Shown piece after piece: positions 44,596 to 54,284 of a stretch of DNA of 64,000 bases. Source of the DNA: Macrococcoides equi (GTDB taxonomy: Bacteria > Bacillota > Bacilli > Staphylococcales > Staphylococcaceae); NCBI RefSeq assembly GCF_047425865.1, contig NZ_CP179735.1, one strand, 5' to 3'. Under the pieces are notes generated by a model. That model did not search any database. It was not told the origin of the DNA and saw only the letters and a program-made list of their open reading frames with translations. The number at the start of each line of letters is the position of its first letter. The first letter of the stretch is position 1. Position numbers and translations under genes: made by a program.

Positions 44596-45962
44596 CGACA
44601 CGATCTCAATCTCTACGTTCAAAATGGACAATTTTAACGACAACAATAACATTCATAATCTTTATGATTTTTAGTTTATTTATTATCTTTTTAATCAGTA
44701 CTTATCAAAAAGAACGTGAGGCAGAGGATTTAAAGAAAAGTGTACGAGATATCTCCAGATTATTTGAAGAAAAAACACCGGCTCAAGTAACTACTGCAGA
44801 CATTGAGCGTGCACTTAACGATAATGAAAAAGTATTTTTTTATAATATTGATGGAAAAAATTATTACCAGACGACTAATAACGAAAATTATACTTTCACA
44901 CTCCCATTTAAAAAGAGTAATAAACCTATACTTGAGCAAAAAAAAATTGACGATAAACAATTTTTATTAATCTCGACTCCCCTTAGAAATGAGCATTTTT
45001 TTGGCTATATAACGATCGCACATTCACTTGACAAATATTTTAGTGTGATGCAATATCTAATACTTTTATGTAGTTTTTTTGGATTGACCGCTTTATTTAT
45101 TACTGCATTGATCAGCTTTTTGTTCTCTAATCAGATTACGAAACCAATCCGAAGATTATCAACTAAAATGAATCAAATTAAACGGGATGGTTTCCAGAAC
45201 AAATTACAAGTGTCTACGAGTTATTACGAAACCGATGATATGATTGACACATTTAATGAAATGATGAGTCAACTGGAGGCTTCATTTAATCAGCAAAAAC
45301 AATTTGTTGAAGATGCAAGTCATGAGTTACGAACGCCTTTGCAGATTATTAATGGTCACTTAAATCTCATTAAACGCTGGGGTAAAAATAATCCGGAAAT
45401 TCTTGAAGAATCATTATCTATTTCACTTGAAGAGATGAATAGAATTAATAAACTAGTTGAAGAATTGTTATTACTATCCAAGGATGCTAATTCATTGGAA
45501 ACAAATCAAACTGAAATCATCGATGTTAATACAGAAATTAAAGGGAGAATTCATTCCTTACAACAACTCAAGGATGACTATACGTTTGACTTCCATTCAA
45601 CACATGAACATATCAAATTAAATATCAACAGATTCCATTTTGAACAAATTTTATTAATTTTTTTAGATAATGCGATGAAATATGATCAGCTAAATAAACA
45701 TATCGTCATTAGAACTTCAGTAAAGAGTAAATTGTTACAAGTTGAAATTATTGATAATGGCGAAGGTATTCCAGAAAAAGATTTACCGAATATATTTGAT
45801 CGATTTTACCGCGTGGATAAGTCAAGAGCTAGATCAAAAGGAGGCAATGGTCTGGGGCTATCGATTGCTAAAAAACTGATTGAATCATACAAAGGCACAG
45901 TAAAAATTGAAAGTGAAGTCAATCAGTATACAAAAGTGATTATCCAATTTCCAATGCGATAG
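44592..45962 (+). CDS. arlS: sensor histidine kinase ArlS
   Basis: A 456-residue sensor kinase. Two transmembrane helices (about residues 13-36 and 155-178) flank an extracellular sensor region; a HAMP domain follows near 180-230. The phosphorylated histidine is in DASHELRTPLQ near 246. The ATPase domain shows LDNAMKYD near 358, DNGEGIPEKDLP near 388 and GGNGLGLSIAKKL near 416. It is translationally coupled to arlR and phosphorylates it. Confidence 0.94.
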   Translation: MTTRSQSLRSKWTILTTTITFIIFMIFSLFIIFLISTYQKEREAEDLKKSVRDISRLFEEKTPAQVTTADIERALNDNEKVFFYNIDGKNYYQTTNNENYTFTLPFKKSNKPILEQKKIDDKQFLLISTPLRNEHFFGYITIAHSLDKYFSVMQYLILLCSFFGLTALFITALISFLFSNQITKPIRRLSTKMNQIKRDGFQNKLQVSTSYYETDDMIDTFNEMMSQLEASFNQQKQFVEDASHELRTPLQIINGHLNLIKRWGKNNPEILEESLSISLEEMNRINKLVEELLLLSKDANSLETNQTEIIDVNTEIKGRIHSLQQLKDDYTFDFHSTHEHIKLNINRFHFEQILLIFLDNAMKYDQLNKHIVIRTSVKSKLLQVEIIDNGEGIPEKDLPNIFDRFYRVDKSRARSKGGNGLGLSIAKKLIESYKGTVKIESEVNQYTKVIIQFPMR

Positions 45963-46025
45963 ATATAATTCACAAAGATGTGTTTTTCCCCTTTAATTTC
46001 GTGCTTTGCTTTGTTAAAATAGCTA

Positions 46026-46039
46026 TGTAAACGTTTTAT
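46026..46039. promoter_or_regulatory. cre-like site upstream of odhA
   Basis: TGTAAACGTTTTAT matches the CcpA cre consensus (TGWAANCGNTNWCA) at 12 of 14 positions and lies 24 nt before the odhA start. Carbon repression of the TCA branch would be expected, but the match is imperfect. Confidence 0.4.
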
Positions 46040-46062
46040 TTAAATATATGGAGGGTGGAACC

Positions 46063-48834
46063 ATGACGAAAGGTAAAAACCTCGATGAAGCACCACCTAG
46101 ATTTGGAACAAACTTAGGCATTCTTCTAGAAATGTTTGACCAATATCTAGCTGATCCATCATCGGTTTCAGATGAACTACAAGTTTTATTTTCAAGTATT
46201 CAAGGGGGGCAGCCAGCGAGTAGCGCAGGTATTGCTGATACTGAAAAAGTTAAGCGTGTTTTAAGATTAATCGATAATATTAGATTATATGGACATCTTA
46301 CAGCTGATATTTATCCATTATATCGTCCAGCACGAGAAAACTTGCCAGCTCTTTCTTTAGAGGATTTTAATCTGACAGAGGAAGATTTAAAGCAACTTCC
46401 AGCAAGTTTAATCTCAACAGAATATGGTGAAAAATTTAGCAATGCACTTGATGCAATCAATCATCTAAAAAAAGCTTATCAAAGTACGATTGGTTTTGAA
46501 ATTTCACATATCAATGATGTAAATGAACGTGATTGGTTAACTCAGCAAATTGAATTAATAGAAGAAAATCAATTAACAAAAGAAGAAAAAATTAATTTAC
46601 TTGATAGCCTAGCGCATGTTGAAGGATTTGAAAAATATATTCATAAAAATTTTGTGGGTGCTAAACGTTTCTCAATTGAAGGTGTGGATGCACTCGTTCC
46701 GATGCTTGAACACATCATGCGTATCTCGAATCAGGAAGGTATCAAAAACATTGAAATTGGAATGGCACATCGTGGTCGACTAAATGTATTAACTCATATT
46801 CTTGAAAAACCTTACGAAATGATGCTTTCTGAATTTATGCATACTGATCCTTTGAAGTTTTTACCCGAAGACGGATCACTTGAAGTTACAAAAGGTTGGA
46901 CAAGTGATGTAAAGTATCATTTAGGTGGTAAAAAAACGACTACAAAGTATGGAGATGAACAAGTAGTATCACTTGCTAATAATCCATCGCATCTGGAAAT
47001 CGTTTCACCAGTAGTGCTAGGTAAAACACGTGCTGTTCAGGAAACTACTAATGGAGTGAATGAACCTGTTCAGGATTTTAATAAAGCGATAGCTGTATTA
47101 ATTCATGGTGATGCTGCATTTCCTGGACAAGGCATTAATTTTGAAAGCATGAATTTAAGCAATTTAGATGGATACACGGTTGGTGGTTCAATACATATTA
47201 TTACAAATAACCGTGTTGGTTTTACGACTGAACCTTATGATTCAAGATCAACAACTTATGCGACAGATGTAGCTAAGGGTTATGACCTACCGATCATTCA
47301 CGTTAATGCCGATGACGTTGAAGCTTGTCTTGAAGCTATTTCATTAGCAATGAGTTTCCGTCAAAAATTCAATAAAGATTTTGTGATTGATTTAGTAGGA
47401 TACCGTAGATATGGTCATAATGAAATGGATGAACCAACAATTACGAATCCAATGTTATACAAAGAAGTTAAGGGTCATCCAAGTATTGAAATAAAATACG
47501 GAAAACAACTTGTCGATGAAGGCATCATATCAGAAGATGAAATGAACAAAATTTTTGATGATGTTGCAAAAGAAATGCGTACAGCACATGATAAAATCGA
47601 TAAAAGTACGATGAATTCAGATAGTGAGATGCGTGCGCCAGAAGAAGTAATTAATGGATATGAACGTATTGAAACAGGTGTATCGTTTGATCGTTTAAAA
47701 CAATTAAACGATGATATGTTAGCAACACCTGAGTCATTTACAGTATTCAAAAAGTTACAGAAGATTCTGGAACGACGTAACGATCCTTTCACTAAAGATG
47801 GGTTAATAGATTGGGGACATGCAGAATTACTAGCGTATGGGACGATTATTCAAGATGGTAAACCTGTCCGCCATACAGGTCAGGATGCTGAACGCGGAAC
47901 TTTCGCGCACCGTCATGCGGTACTTAATGATGAAAAAAATGGAGATAAATATACACCTTTACAGCATATTTCAGATTCGAATGCTTCTTTTGATATTCAC
48001 AATTCTCCATTATCAGAAGCAGCTGTAGTTGGCTTTGAATATGGATATAACTTAAAGAAAAATGAAGCTCTTGCTGTATGGGAAGCGCAATATGGTGATT
48101 TTGCAAACATGGCTCAAATGATCTTTGACAACTTTATTTCAAGTGCAAATGCAAAATGGGGTGAAAGAAGTGGTTTAACGCTGTTACTTCCTCATGCATA
48201 TGAAGGACAAGGTCCTGAGCATTCTTCAGCACGTTTGGAACGCTTCTTACAACTTGCAGGTGAAAATAACTGGACTGTAGCAAATGTAACATCAACTGCA
48301 AACTACTTCCATCTACTACGACGTCAAGCACATTATTTAGGCACGTTGCAAATGAGACCTTTAGTGATTATGAGTCCAAAAAGCTTACTTCGAAATACTT
48401 TTGTATCTGATTCGGTGGATAAATTTACAGAAGGTAGCTTTAAACCAATCATTTCAGACACTTATAAGAAAACAAAAGTTAAAAAGCTTCTAATTGCCAG
48501 CGGTAAAGTAGCGATTGATTTATATACTGAATTACAAAAGAATCCAAATGATGCGATTCATCTTATTCGATTAGAACAATTATATCCATTACCAACAGAA
48601 GATATACAATCAATTATTAATGATATGAAAGGTTTAACTGAAATTGGATTTGTTCAGGAAGAGCCTGAAAACCAAGGTACATGGCAATATATTTATCCAG
48701 AACTTTTACAAATTGCGAATGGTAAACCGGTGAAATATTATGGTCGAATTCGTCGCGCTGCACCATCTGAAGGCGATAATGAAATTCATAAACTTGTACA
48801 ATCAAAAATTATTAAAGAAGCTCTAACTATATAA
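46063..48834 (+). CDS. odhA: 2-oxoglutarate dehydrogenase E1 component
   Basis: A 923-residue thiamine-diphosphate enzyme that decarboxylates 2-oxoglutarate in the TCA cycle and transfers the succinyl group to E2 lipoate. Motifs: GMAHRGRLNVL near residue 235, GDAAFPGQGINFESMNLSNL near 350, TYATDVAKGYDLP, and the C-terminal transketolase-like LLPHAYEGQGPEHSSARLERF near 712. The start at 46063 follows GGAGGGTGG; the frame-open ATG at 46048 is inside that region. It is followed by odhB 13 nt later. Confidence 0.95.
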   Translation: MTKGKNLDEAPPRFGTNLGILLEMFDQYLADPSSVSDELQVLFSSIQGGQPASSAGIADTEKVKRVLRLIDNIRLYGHLTADIYPLYRPARENLPALSLEDFNLTEEDLKQLPASLISTEYGEKFSNALDAINHLKKAYQSTIGFEISHINDVNERDWLTQQIELIEENQLTKEEKINLLDSLAHVEGFEKYIHKNFVGAKRFSIEGVDALVPMLEHIMRISNQEGIKNIEIGMAHRGRLNVLTHILEKPYEMMLSEFMHTDPLKFLPEDGSLEVTKGWTSDVKYHLGGKKTTTKYGDEQVVSLANNPSHLEIVSPVVLGKTRAVQETTNGVNEPVQDFNKAIAVLIHGDAAFPGQGINFESMNLSNLDGYTVGGSIHIITNNRVGFTTEPYDSRSTTYATDVAKGYDLPIIHVNADDVEACLEAISLAMSFRQKFNKDFVIDLVGYRRYGHNEMDEPTITNPMLYKEVKGHPSIEIKYGKQLVDEGIISEDEMNKIFDDVAKEMRTAHDKIDKSTMNSDSEMRAPEEVINGYERIETGVSFDRLKQLNDDMLATPESFTVFKKLQKILERRNDPFTKDGLIDWGHAELLAYGTIIQDGKPVRHTGQDAERGTFAHRHAVLNDEKNGDKYTPLQHISDSNASFDIHNSPLSEAAVVGFEYGYNLKKNEALAVWEAQYGDFANMAQMIFDNFISSANAKWGERSGLTLLLPHAYEGQGPEHSSARLERFLQLAGENNWTVANVTSTANYFHLLRRQAHYLGTLQMRPLVIMSPKSLLRNTFVSDSVDKFTEGSFKPIISDTYKKTKVKKLLIASGKVAIDLYTELQKNPNDAIHLIRLEQLYPLPTEDIQSIINDMKGLTEIGFVQEEPENQGTWQYIYPELLQIANGKPVKYYGRIRRAAPSEGDNEIHKLVQSKIIKEALTI

Positions 48835-48847
48835 GGGGGATATGAAA

Positions 48848-50113
48848 GTGGCAGAAATCAAAGTTCCAGAATTAGCAGAATCAATTACAGAAGGTACAAT
48901 TTCAACATGGTTTAAACAAGTTGGTGACAGTGTTGAAAAGGGTGAGAACATCGTTGAACTTGAAACTGATAAAGTTAATGTAGAGGTTATTTCTGAAGAG
49001 GCGGGTGTCATTACTGAAATTAAAGCACAGGAAGGTGACACTGTTGAGGTAGGTTCAGTTATCGCAATCGTTGGTGAAGGTGGGGCAACACCGGCACCGT
49101 CAAGTGATGAAAAAACTGTGAAAGAAGAAAATACTCATGACGCAAAAGAAACAAACGATAAGCAGCAAGAACAAGAAAAAGTAACATCAGAAGATACAGC
49201 TAAGGATAAAGATGTTCGTATTGTTGCGACACCTTCTGCCCGTAAATATGCACGTGAGCATGGTATTGATCTTTCAACAATTAATCCATGCGATCCTAAA
49301 GGATTGATTAGAAGTCATGATGTTAAAAATGCTGCTAACGCACCAGCTCAACCAGCACCAGCAAAAGAACAAGTACAAGCAGCACCAGCAAAAGTTGATA
49401 ACCCAGCTAAACCTGTGATTCGTGAAAAAATGAGTCGTCGCAGAAAAACTATTGCGAATAAATTATTAGAAGTATCTCAAAATACTGCAATGCTGACAAC
49501 GTTTAACGAAATTGATATGACAAATGTAATGGATCTTCGTAAACGTAAAAAAGATGCTTTCCAGGAAAACCATGATGGAACGCGTTTAGGATTTATGTCA
49601 TTCTTTACAAAAGCAGTTGTAGCGGCACTGAAAAAATATCCAGCAGTTAATGCTGAAATTGATGGTGACGATTTAATTCTAAAACAGTTTTATGATATTG
49701 GTGTTGCAGTTTCAACAGACGAAGGCTTAGTTGTTCCAGTCGTAAGAGATTGTGATAAGAAAAACTTTGCAGAAATTGAAGGATCAATTTATGACCTTGC
49801 AGTGAAGGCACGTGATAAGAAATTAGGACTAGATGATATGATGGGCGGTTCATTTACTATCACTAATGGAGGAGTTTTCGGTTCATTAATGTCAACACCT
49901 ATTATTAATGGTACACAAGCTGCCATATTAGGGATGCATTCAATCGTCACTCGACCTGTAGCAATTGATAAGGAACGTATGGAAAATCGTCCGATGATGT
50001 ATGTTGCATTAAGCTATGATCACAGAATTATCGATGGTAAGGAAGCTGTAGGATTCCTAAAAACGATTAAAGAATTAATTGAAAGCCCCGAAGATTTATT
50101 GTTAGAAAGTTAA
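48848..50113 (+). CDS. odhB: dihydrolipoyl succinyltransferase (E2)
   Basis: A 421-residue E2 of the 2-oxoglutarate dehydrogenase complex. A lipoyl domain spans residues 1-80 with the lipoylated lysine in ELETDKVNVEV, then an Ala/Pro/Glu-rich linker, a peripheral-subunit-binding domain near 125-160 (ATPSARKYAREHGID) and the catalytic domain with SYDHRIIDGKE near 395. I place the start at GTG 48848, since GGGGG is only about 4 nt from ATG 48842. Ends at a strong terminator. Confidence 0.93.
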   Translation: MAEIKVPELAESITEGTISTWFKQVGDSVEKGENIVELETDKVNVEVISEEAGVITEIKAQEGDTVEVGSVIAIVGEGGATPAPSSDEKTVKEENTHDAKETNDKQQEQEKVTSEDTAKDKDVRIVATPSARKYAREHGIDLSTINPCDPKGLIRSHDVKNAANAPAQPAPAKEQVQAAPAKVDNPAKPVIREKMSRRRKTIANKLLEVSQNTAMLTTFNEIDMTNVMDLRKRKKDAFQENHDGTRLGFMSFFTKAVVAALKKYPAVNAEIDGDDLILKQFYDIGVAVSTDEGLVVPVVRDCDKKNFAEIEGSIYDLAVKARDKKLGLDDMMGGSFTITNGGVFGSLMSTPIINGTQAAILGMHSIVTRPVAIDKERMENRPMMYVALSYDHRIIDGKEAVGFLKTIKELIESPEDLLLES

Positions 50114-50120
50114 TAATTTA

Positions 50121-50168
50121 CCCGGTAACTTATACAAGGTATAATGAGTATAAGTTACCGGGTTTTTT
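50121..50168 (+). terminator. intrinsic terminator of odhAB
   Basis: A perfect 15-bp stem (50121-50135 with 50148-50162, core CCCGGTAACTTATAC) and a run of six T residues. Confidence 0.93.
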
Positions 50169-50189
50169 ATATTTTGGAGGGAATAAAAA

Positions 50190-51149
50190 ATGGATTTATT
50201 AGGTATTCATCATGTAACAGCTATTACAAGTGATGCTCAAAAATGTTATGATTTTTATCATAGTATTTTAGGTCTAAAACTTGTCAAAAAAACGGTGAAT
50301 CAGGATGCTATCGATACTTATCATTTATTTTTCGGTGATAACGAAGGAGCTCCAGGCACTGAAGTTACTTTTTTTGATTTTAAAGATACACCAAAGAATG
50401 AAAGTGGTACGAATGAAATCTTTGCATTTTCATTGCGAGTTCCCACTGATTATAGTCTATATTATTTTAAACAGCGTTTTGATGAATATAATATACGCTA
50501 TGACTCAGTTATAAAGATAAATAATAAGCATGCATTACCTTTTTATGACTTTGATGATCGTCTCATCTATTTAATTTCTGATGAAATGAATTCAGGTATT
50601 CCTTTAGGACAACCTAACCCAGAAAGTCCTGTTGAAAGTATACATCAGATTTTGGGATTAGGACCTATACTACTTGCAGTTGAACATACCTTAGTGACAG
50701 CTTCTGTACTTACACAAATATTAGGTATGAAACGTATAAGTGAATATCCGCATACACAGTCAGACGATTCTGTACATGTGTTTACGATGGGCGAAGGTGG
50801 CAATGGTGGCGAAGTTCATGTTTTAAAACGTAGCGGCTCTTCACTTCAGGGTTATGGAGGAACGCATCACGTCGCTTTTAGAGTAAGTGATGAATTAAAA
50901 TTACGAGAATCTTTAAATCTATTAATCTCTGGTTCAATTCCTAATTCAGGAATCGTTGACCGTTATTATTTCAAGTCACTCTATTTTAGAGATGTTTCAG
51001 GTATCTTATTTGAATTAGCAACAGACGGTCCAGGTTTTACAACTGATGAATCGCTCGATGCTCTAGGGAAAAGCTTAAGTCTGCCACCTTTTTTAGAAAA
51101 TCGCAGAGCAGAAATAGAGCAAATATTAACACCATTACAAACAAAATAA
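50190..51149 (+). CDS. ring-cleaving dioxygenase of the glyoxalase superfamily (MhqA/MhqO-like)
   Basis: A 319-residue protein made of two vicinal-oxygen-chelate domains, each with paired beta-alpha-beta units. Metal-binding positions lie in GIHHVTAIT near residue 6, GGTHHVAFRV near 225 and LFELATDGPGF near 271. It belongs to the group of MhqA/MhqO/MhqE-like enzymes that act on quinones or aromatic compounds. TTTTGGAGGG precedes the ATG. The substrate is not known. Confidence 0.82.
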   Translation: MDLLGIHHVTAITSDAQKCYDFYHSILGLKLVKKTVNQDAIDTYHLFFGDNEGAPGTEVTFFDFKDTPKNESGTNEIFAFSLRVPTDYSLYYFKQRFDEYNIRYDSVIKINNKHALPFYDFDDRLIYLISDEMNSGIPLGQPNPESPVESIHQILGLGPILLAVEHTLVTASVLTQILGMKRISEYPHTQSDDSVHVFTMGEGGNGGEVHVLKRSGSSLQGYGGTHHVAFRVSDELKLRESLNLLISGSIPNSGIVDRYYFKSLYFRDVSGILFELATDGPGFTTDESLDALGKSLSLPPFLENRRAEIEQILTPLQTK

Positions 51150-51166
51150 TGAAATGAGGAATTAAA

Positions 51167-51370
51167 ATGTTACATGAAGAATGGCAAGATAAAGCAGCAA
51201 TCAAGCAGGTAAAAGTATTAAATGTTGATGCAAAGAAATATAAAGTTAGCGATATGTTAACTCTAGGAAAAGTTTATGATGTGGTGAATGAGACAGAAGA
51301 ATATTATCAAATTAGAGATAATAGTGGTAAAGTAGGCGGGTACTATAAAGAATATTTTGAAGAAATTTAA
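51167..51370 (+). CDS. DUF6501 family small protein
   Basis: A 67-residue soluble protein of the DUF6501 type, widespread in staphylococci, function unknown. LHEEWQDKAAIKQVKVLN and YYQIRDNSGKVGGYYKEYF are typical of an SH3-like beta fold. A clear ribosome site (GAGGAA) precedes it; it follows the dioxygenase by 17 nt. Confidence 0.75.
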   Translation: MLHEEWQDKAAIKQVKVLNVDAKKYKVSDMLTLGKVYDVVNETEEYYQIRDNSGKVGGYYKEYFEEI

Positions 51371-51477
51371 TATCATTAACTAATACAGATTTTTTTATTT
51401 TAATATTTTATGAAATATAAGGCTTTTTAAAACATTAAATTTTGAAACAGACTTATACAAAAAATAATACAATCGTG

Positions 51478-51528
51478 TATAATAAGCATATACAAAAACA
51501 GAGGCAGCTTTTGCCTCTTTTTATTTTT
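51478..51528 (+). promoter_or_regulatory. TATAAT plus hairpin leader before the MoxR gene
   Basis: A TATAAT at 51478-51483 is followed by a 7-bp hairpin (AGAGGCA 51500-51506, TGCCTCT 51512-51518) and a T-rich run, all before the ribosome site at 51531. It may be an attenuator for the MoxR operon, or the terminator of the upstream DUF6501 gene. Confidence 0.5.
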
Positions 51529-51544
51529 GAAAGGGAGTTTAATT

Positions 51545-52327
51545 GTGCAAAAATATCAAAATAGTGATGTAACCATTTATCAGGACGCTTTAGCTATGCT
51601 AAATTTAAAAAAGAATGTGTTACTGAAAGGTCCTACGGGGTCTGGTAAAACAAAGCTTGCAGAAACTTTAGGTCATGATATGAATCAAAAAATAAACAGT
51701 ATTAACTGTTCGGTTGATCTGGATGCCGAAAGTCTGCTCGGGTATAAAACGATTGAAAATGTAAACGGAGAATCAAAAATCATATTTGTCGATGGACCTG
51801 TAATAGAAGCGATGCGTGAAGGTAATCTACTATACATTGATGAAATAAATATGGCAAAGCCTGAAACGTTGCCAATATTAAATGGTGTCCTGGACTTTCG
51901 AAGAACTATCACAAACCCGTTTACTGGAGAAGTCATCACAGCTCATGAAAACTTTAAAGTTATTGCAGCCATCAATGTGGGTTATGTAGGAACTTTACCA
52001 ATGAATGAAGCACTAAAAAACCGATTTGTTGTATTAGATTTACACTATATCAATGGAGAAATCTTAAAACAAGTAATTTTAGAACAAACTTCATTAAAGG
52101 ATCACAATTTAATTGATCAAATTATTAAGTTTAATCAGGATTTAATCACTATGGCAAGTCAAGGTCAAATCAGTGAAGAAGCAAGTTCTATTCGCGCATT
52201 ACTTGATTTCTGTGATTTAACGAGTGTCATGCCGATTGAACGTGCAGCAAAACGTGCAATTATTGATAAGCTGGATGATGAGCGAGAACAGAATGCAATT
52301 ATCAATGCGATGGAATTGAATTTCTAA
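51545..52327 (+). CDS. MoxR-type AAA+ ATPase
   Basis: A 260-residue AAA+ ATPase of the MoxR/GvpN-NirQ group, a chaperone that works with VWA proteins to assemble or activate metal enzymes. Walker A is GPTGSGKTKL near residue 30, Walker B LLYIDEINMA near 98, and the sensor region NVGYVGTLPMNEALKNRF near 145. It starts at GTG 51545 behind AAGGGAG. The VWA gene overlaps its stop (TAATG), the usual MoxR/VWA pairing. The client protein is unknown. Confidence 0.88.
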   Translation: MQKYQNSDVTIYQDALAMLNLKKNVLLKGPTGSGKTKLAETLGHDMNQKINSINCSVDLDAESLLGYKTIENVNGESKIIFVDGPVIEAMREGNLLYIDEINMAKPETLPILNGVLDFRRTITNPFTGEVITAHENFKVIAAINVGYVGTLPMNEALKNRFVVLDLHYINGEILKQVILEQTSLKDHNLIDQIIKFNQDLITMASQGQISEEASSIRALLDFCDLTSVMPIERAAKRAIIDKLDDEREQNAIINAMELNF

Positions 52328-54168
52328 TGAGCGAAAAATTTATCCTTTTTAATGATGAACGCGTTGATCCGTCATTAATTATGACCTTGACTGACTTAGC
52401 TCAATTACTAAGAAAAGACGAGTCTGTGAAAGTAAATTTTCAGAAGTTTGCATATTTTGATTTAGTTGAAAATACTGTGAATGTAGCATTTAAATGGAAG
52501 CATCGCGATAGTGTAGAGGAAATGAAACTTTTAAAGAGTGATACTATTTTACATGCCATAGGTTTTGATTATACTGATTTAGACGTAGTTGAAGAAGTGC
52601 TGAATGAAGATTTTACAGTTAAAAGCTTTTTTTATCAGCTATTTATGATGCTTGAAGAATATAGATTAATTCAGTTAATCAGTCTAACAAGACCTTTTAC
52701 AAGAAAGTTCTTTAAAGTAAGAATACAAGCTAAACTTAAAGAAAATGAAAGTCAAATTAAATTCTATCAAACAAAGGCTATGCCTACAGATGAACTTTTC
52801 CTTCAAATTGAACATGCCTTACTTACTGATAATGTATTATCTTTTCACTCGAAATTTTATAATGAATTAGAATATCCAGTTCAATTAGCATTACAATCTA
52901 TTTATGATTTAAAAACAACAGAAGATAGTGCGAATCTGGCGATACGTATCATGTTATTATGTGAATCACATCTAAATAAAGATATGCTCAATGAATATTA
53001 CTATATCCCTAAGCTTGCTTATATGAATGCAAAAGCATATAAAAAAGCGAATCTCGATAAAGCAAAACAGGATGTTGCAGAAATGGATGAATCAGAATCA
53101 GTTCAAACGAAACAACGTGATACAGAAACAAAAAGTGGCGCTTATCTTGAAACCGAAGTAACTGAAGGTGCTAATAGCAACAATATAAAAGAAAACGATC
53201 GCGAGGGCGATGCAAGTGATGATATTACAGAAATGTTAATGGGCAAAGGGAAAACTAAACCACCACAAATTGATGCAGATGGTAATGATATTAGCGATAT
53301 TGTCGGTGAAGAGAATATTTTTACAAAACTTATCTGGAAAAATACTGAACAAGATGAAAATAGTTTGATGACTTATAATCAATATAAAGAAGAAGTATTA
53401 AAAGAAATAAAGACATTGGTTAACGTCATCAACAAAAGTGTTGATCATGAAGTTTCAGCGAAAAGACAGAATTTAAGTAAAGGAAAATTAAGCAGAAACT
53501 TAACACAATGGTTTTTAGATGACAGAAAACGTATTTTTTACAAAGAAGATCAAAAGTCCTATCAGTTAGATGCGACATTTACACTTTTAATAGATGCTTC
53601 ATATAGTATGGAAGATAAACTTGAAGAAACCAAGAAAGGTATCATATTATTTCATGAAACCTTACTACAACTATCTATCAAACATGAAATATTAGCATTT
53701 TCTGAAGATGGATTTGAAGCTGATAAATATATTCAGCCTAATATTTTGGAACAAATTATTACTTATCAGAACAGTCTCCAACAACAATACTCACCCAATG
53801 TCGTGAGTTATCAGACGGGCGAAGATAATAGAGACGGATTGGCACTAAGAGTAGCAGGTAATATGTTAAAGGGGCGAAGTGAAAAACAAAAGTTTTTAAT
53901 CGTCTTCTCAGACGGTGAACCTTCTGCATTTGATTATGAAGCAAATGGTATCATGGACACACATGATGCTGTCGTTGCATTAAGAAAAGAAAATATTTAC
54001 GTTATTAATATATTTTTAAGTCAGTCTAAGATAGACGAAAATACACGAGCAACCATCAAAAATATTTATAATGATTACTGCATATTTGTAGAAGGTGTTG
54101 AAAAGTTGCCAAGCGTTATCCAACCTTTACTAAAAACATTATTGCTTCAAAGTATGAAACAATTTTAA
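52327..54168 (+). CDS. VWA-domain protein (CobT/NorD-like)
   Basis: A 613-residue cytoplasmic protein with a C-terminal von Willebrand A domain (about residues 415-610). The MIDAS metal site is LIDASYSMEDK near 420, with the later threonine/aspartate in FSDGEPSAFDYE near 530. The middle (about 255-320) is acidic and low-complexity. It resembles the CobT/NorD-type partners of MoxR ATPases. It overlaps the MoxR stop by one codon, so the two are made together. The enzyme they serve is not visible in the window. Confidence 0.85.
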   Translation: MSEKFILFNDERVDPSLIMTLTDLAQLLRKDESVKVNFQKFAYFDLVENTVNVAFKWKHRDSVEEMKLLKSDTILHAIGFDYTDLDVVEEVLNEDFTVKSFFYQLFMMLEEYRLIQLISLTRPFTRKFFKVRIQAKLKENESQIKFYQTKAMPTDELFLQIEHALLTDNVLSFHSKFYNELEYPVQLALQSIYDLKTTEDSANLAIRIMLLCESHLNKDMLNEYYYIPKLAYMNAKAYKKANLDKAKQDVAEMDESESVQTKQRDTETKSGAYLETEVTEGANSNNIKENDREGDASDDITEMLMGKGKTKPPQIDADGNDISDIVGEENIFTKLIWKNTEQDENSLMTYNQYKEEVLKEIKTLVNVINKSVDHEVSAKRQNLSKGKLSRNLTQWFLDDRKRIFYKEDQKSYQLDATFTLLIDASYSMEDKLEETKKGIILFHETLLQLSIKHEILAFSEDGFEADKYIQPNILEQIITYQNSLQQQYSPNVVSYQTGEDNRDGLALRVAGNMLKGRSEKQKFLIVFSDGEPSAFDYEANGIMDTHDAVVALRKENIYVINIFLSQSKIDENTRATIKNIYNDYCIFVEGVEKLPSVIQPLLKTLLLQSMKQF

Positions 54169-54209
54169 CAACAAGAGATGATGGAATGCTCATCATTTCA
54201 AGAATTTTA

Positions 54210-54224
54210 AATTTTCAGAAAACA
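54210..54224. promoter_or_regulatory. CodY-like box upstream of brnQ
   Basis: AATTTTCAGAAAACA matches the CodY consensus AATTTTCWGAAAATT at 13 of 15 positions. It lies 61 nt before the brnQ start and upstream of a TATAAT -10 near 54251, as expected for a branched-chain amino-acid carrier controlled by GTP/Ile-Val-responsive CodY. Confidence 0.7.
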
Positions 54225-54284
54225 GTAGACTTTATGCATTTAAAGTGTTACTATAATTAACATTAAAGTAGAGGAGGGTATCCT

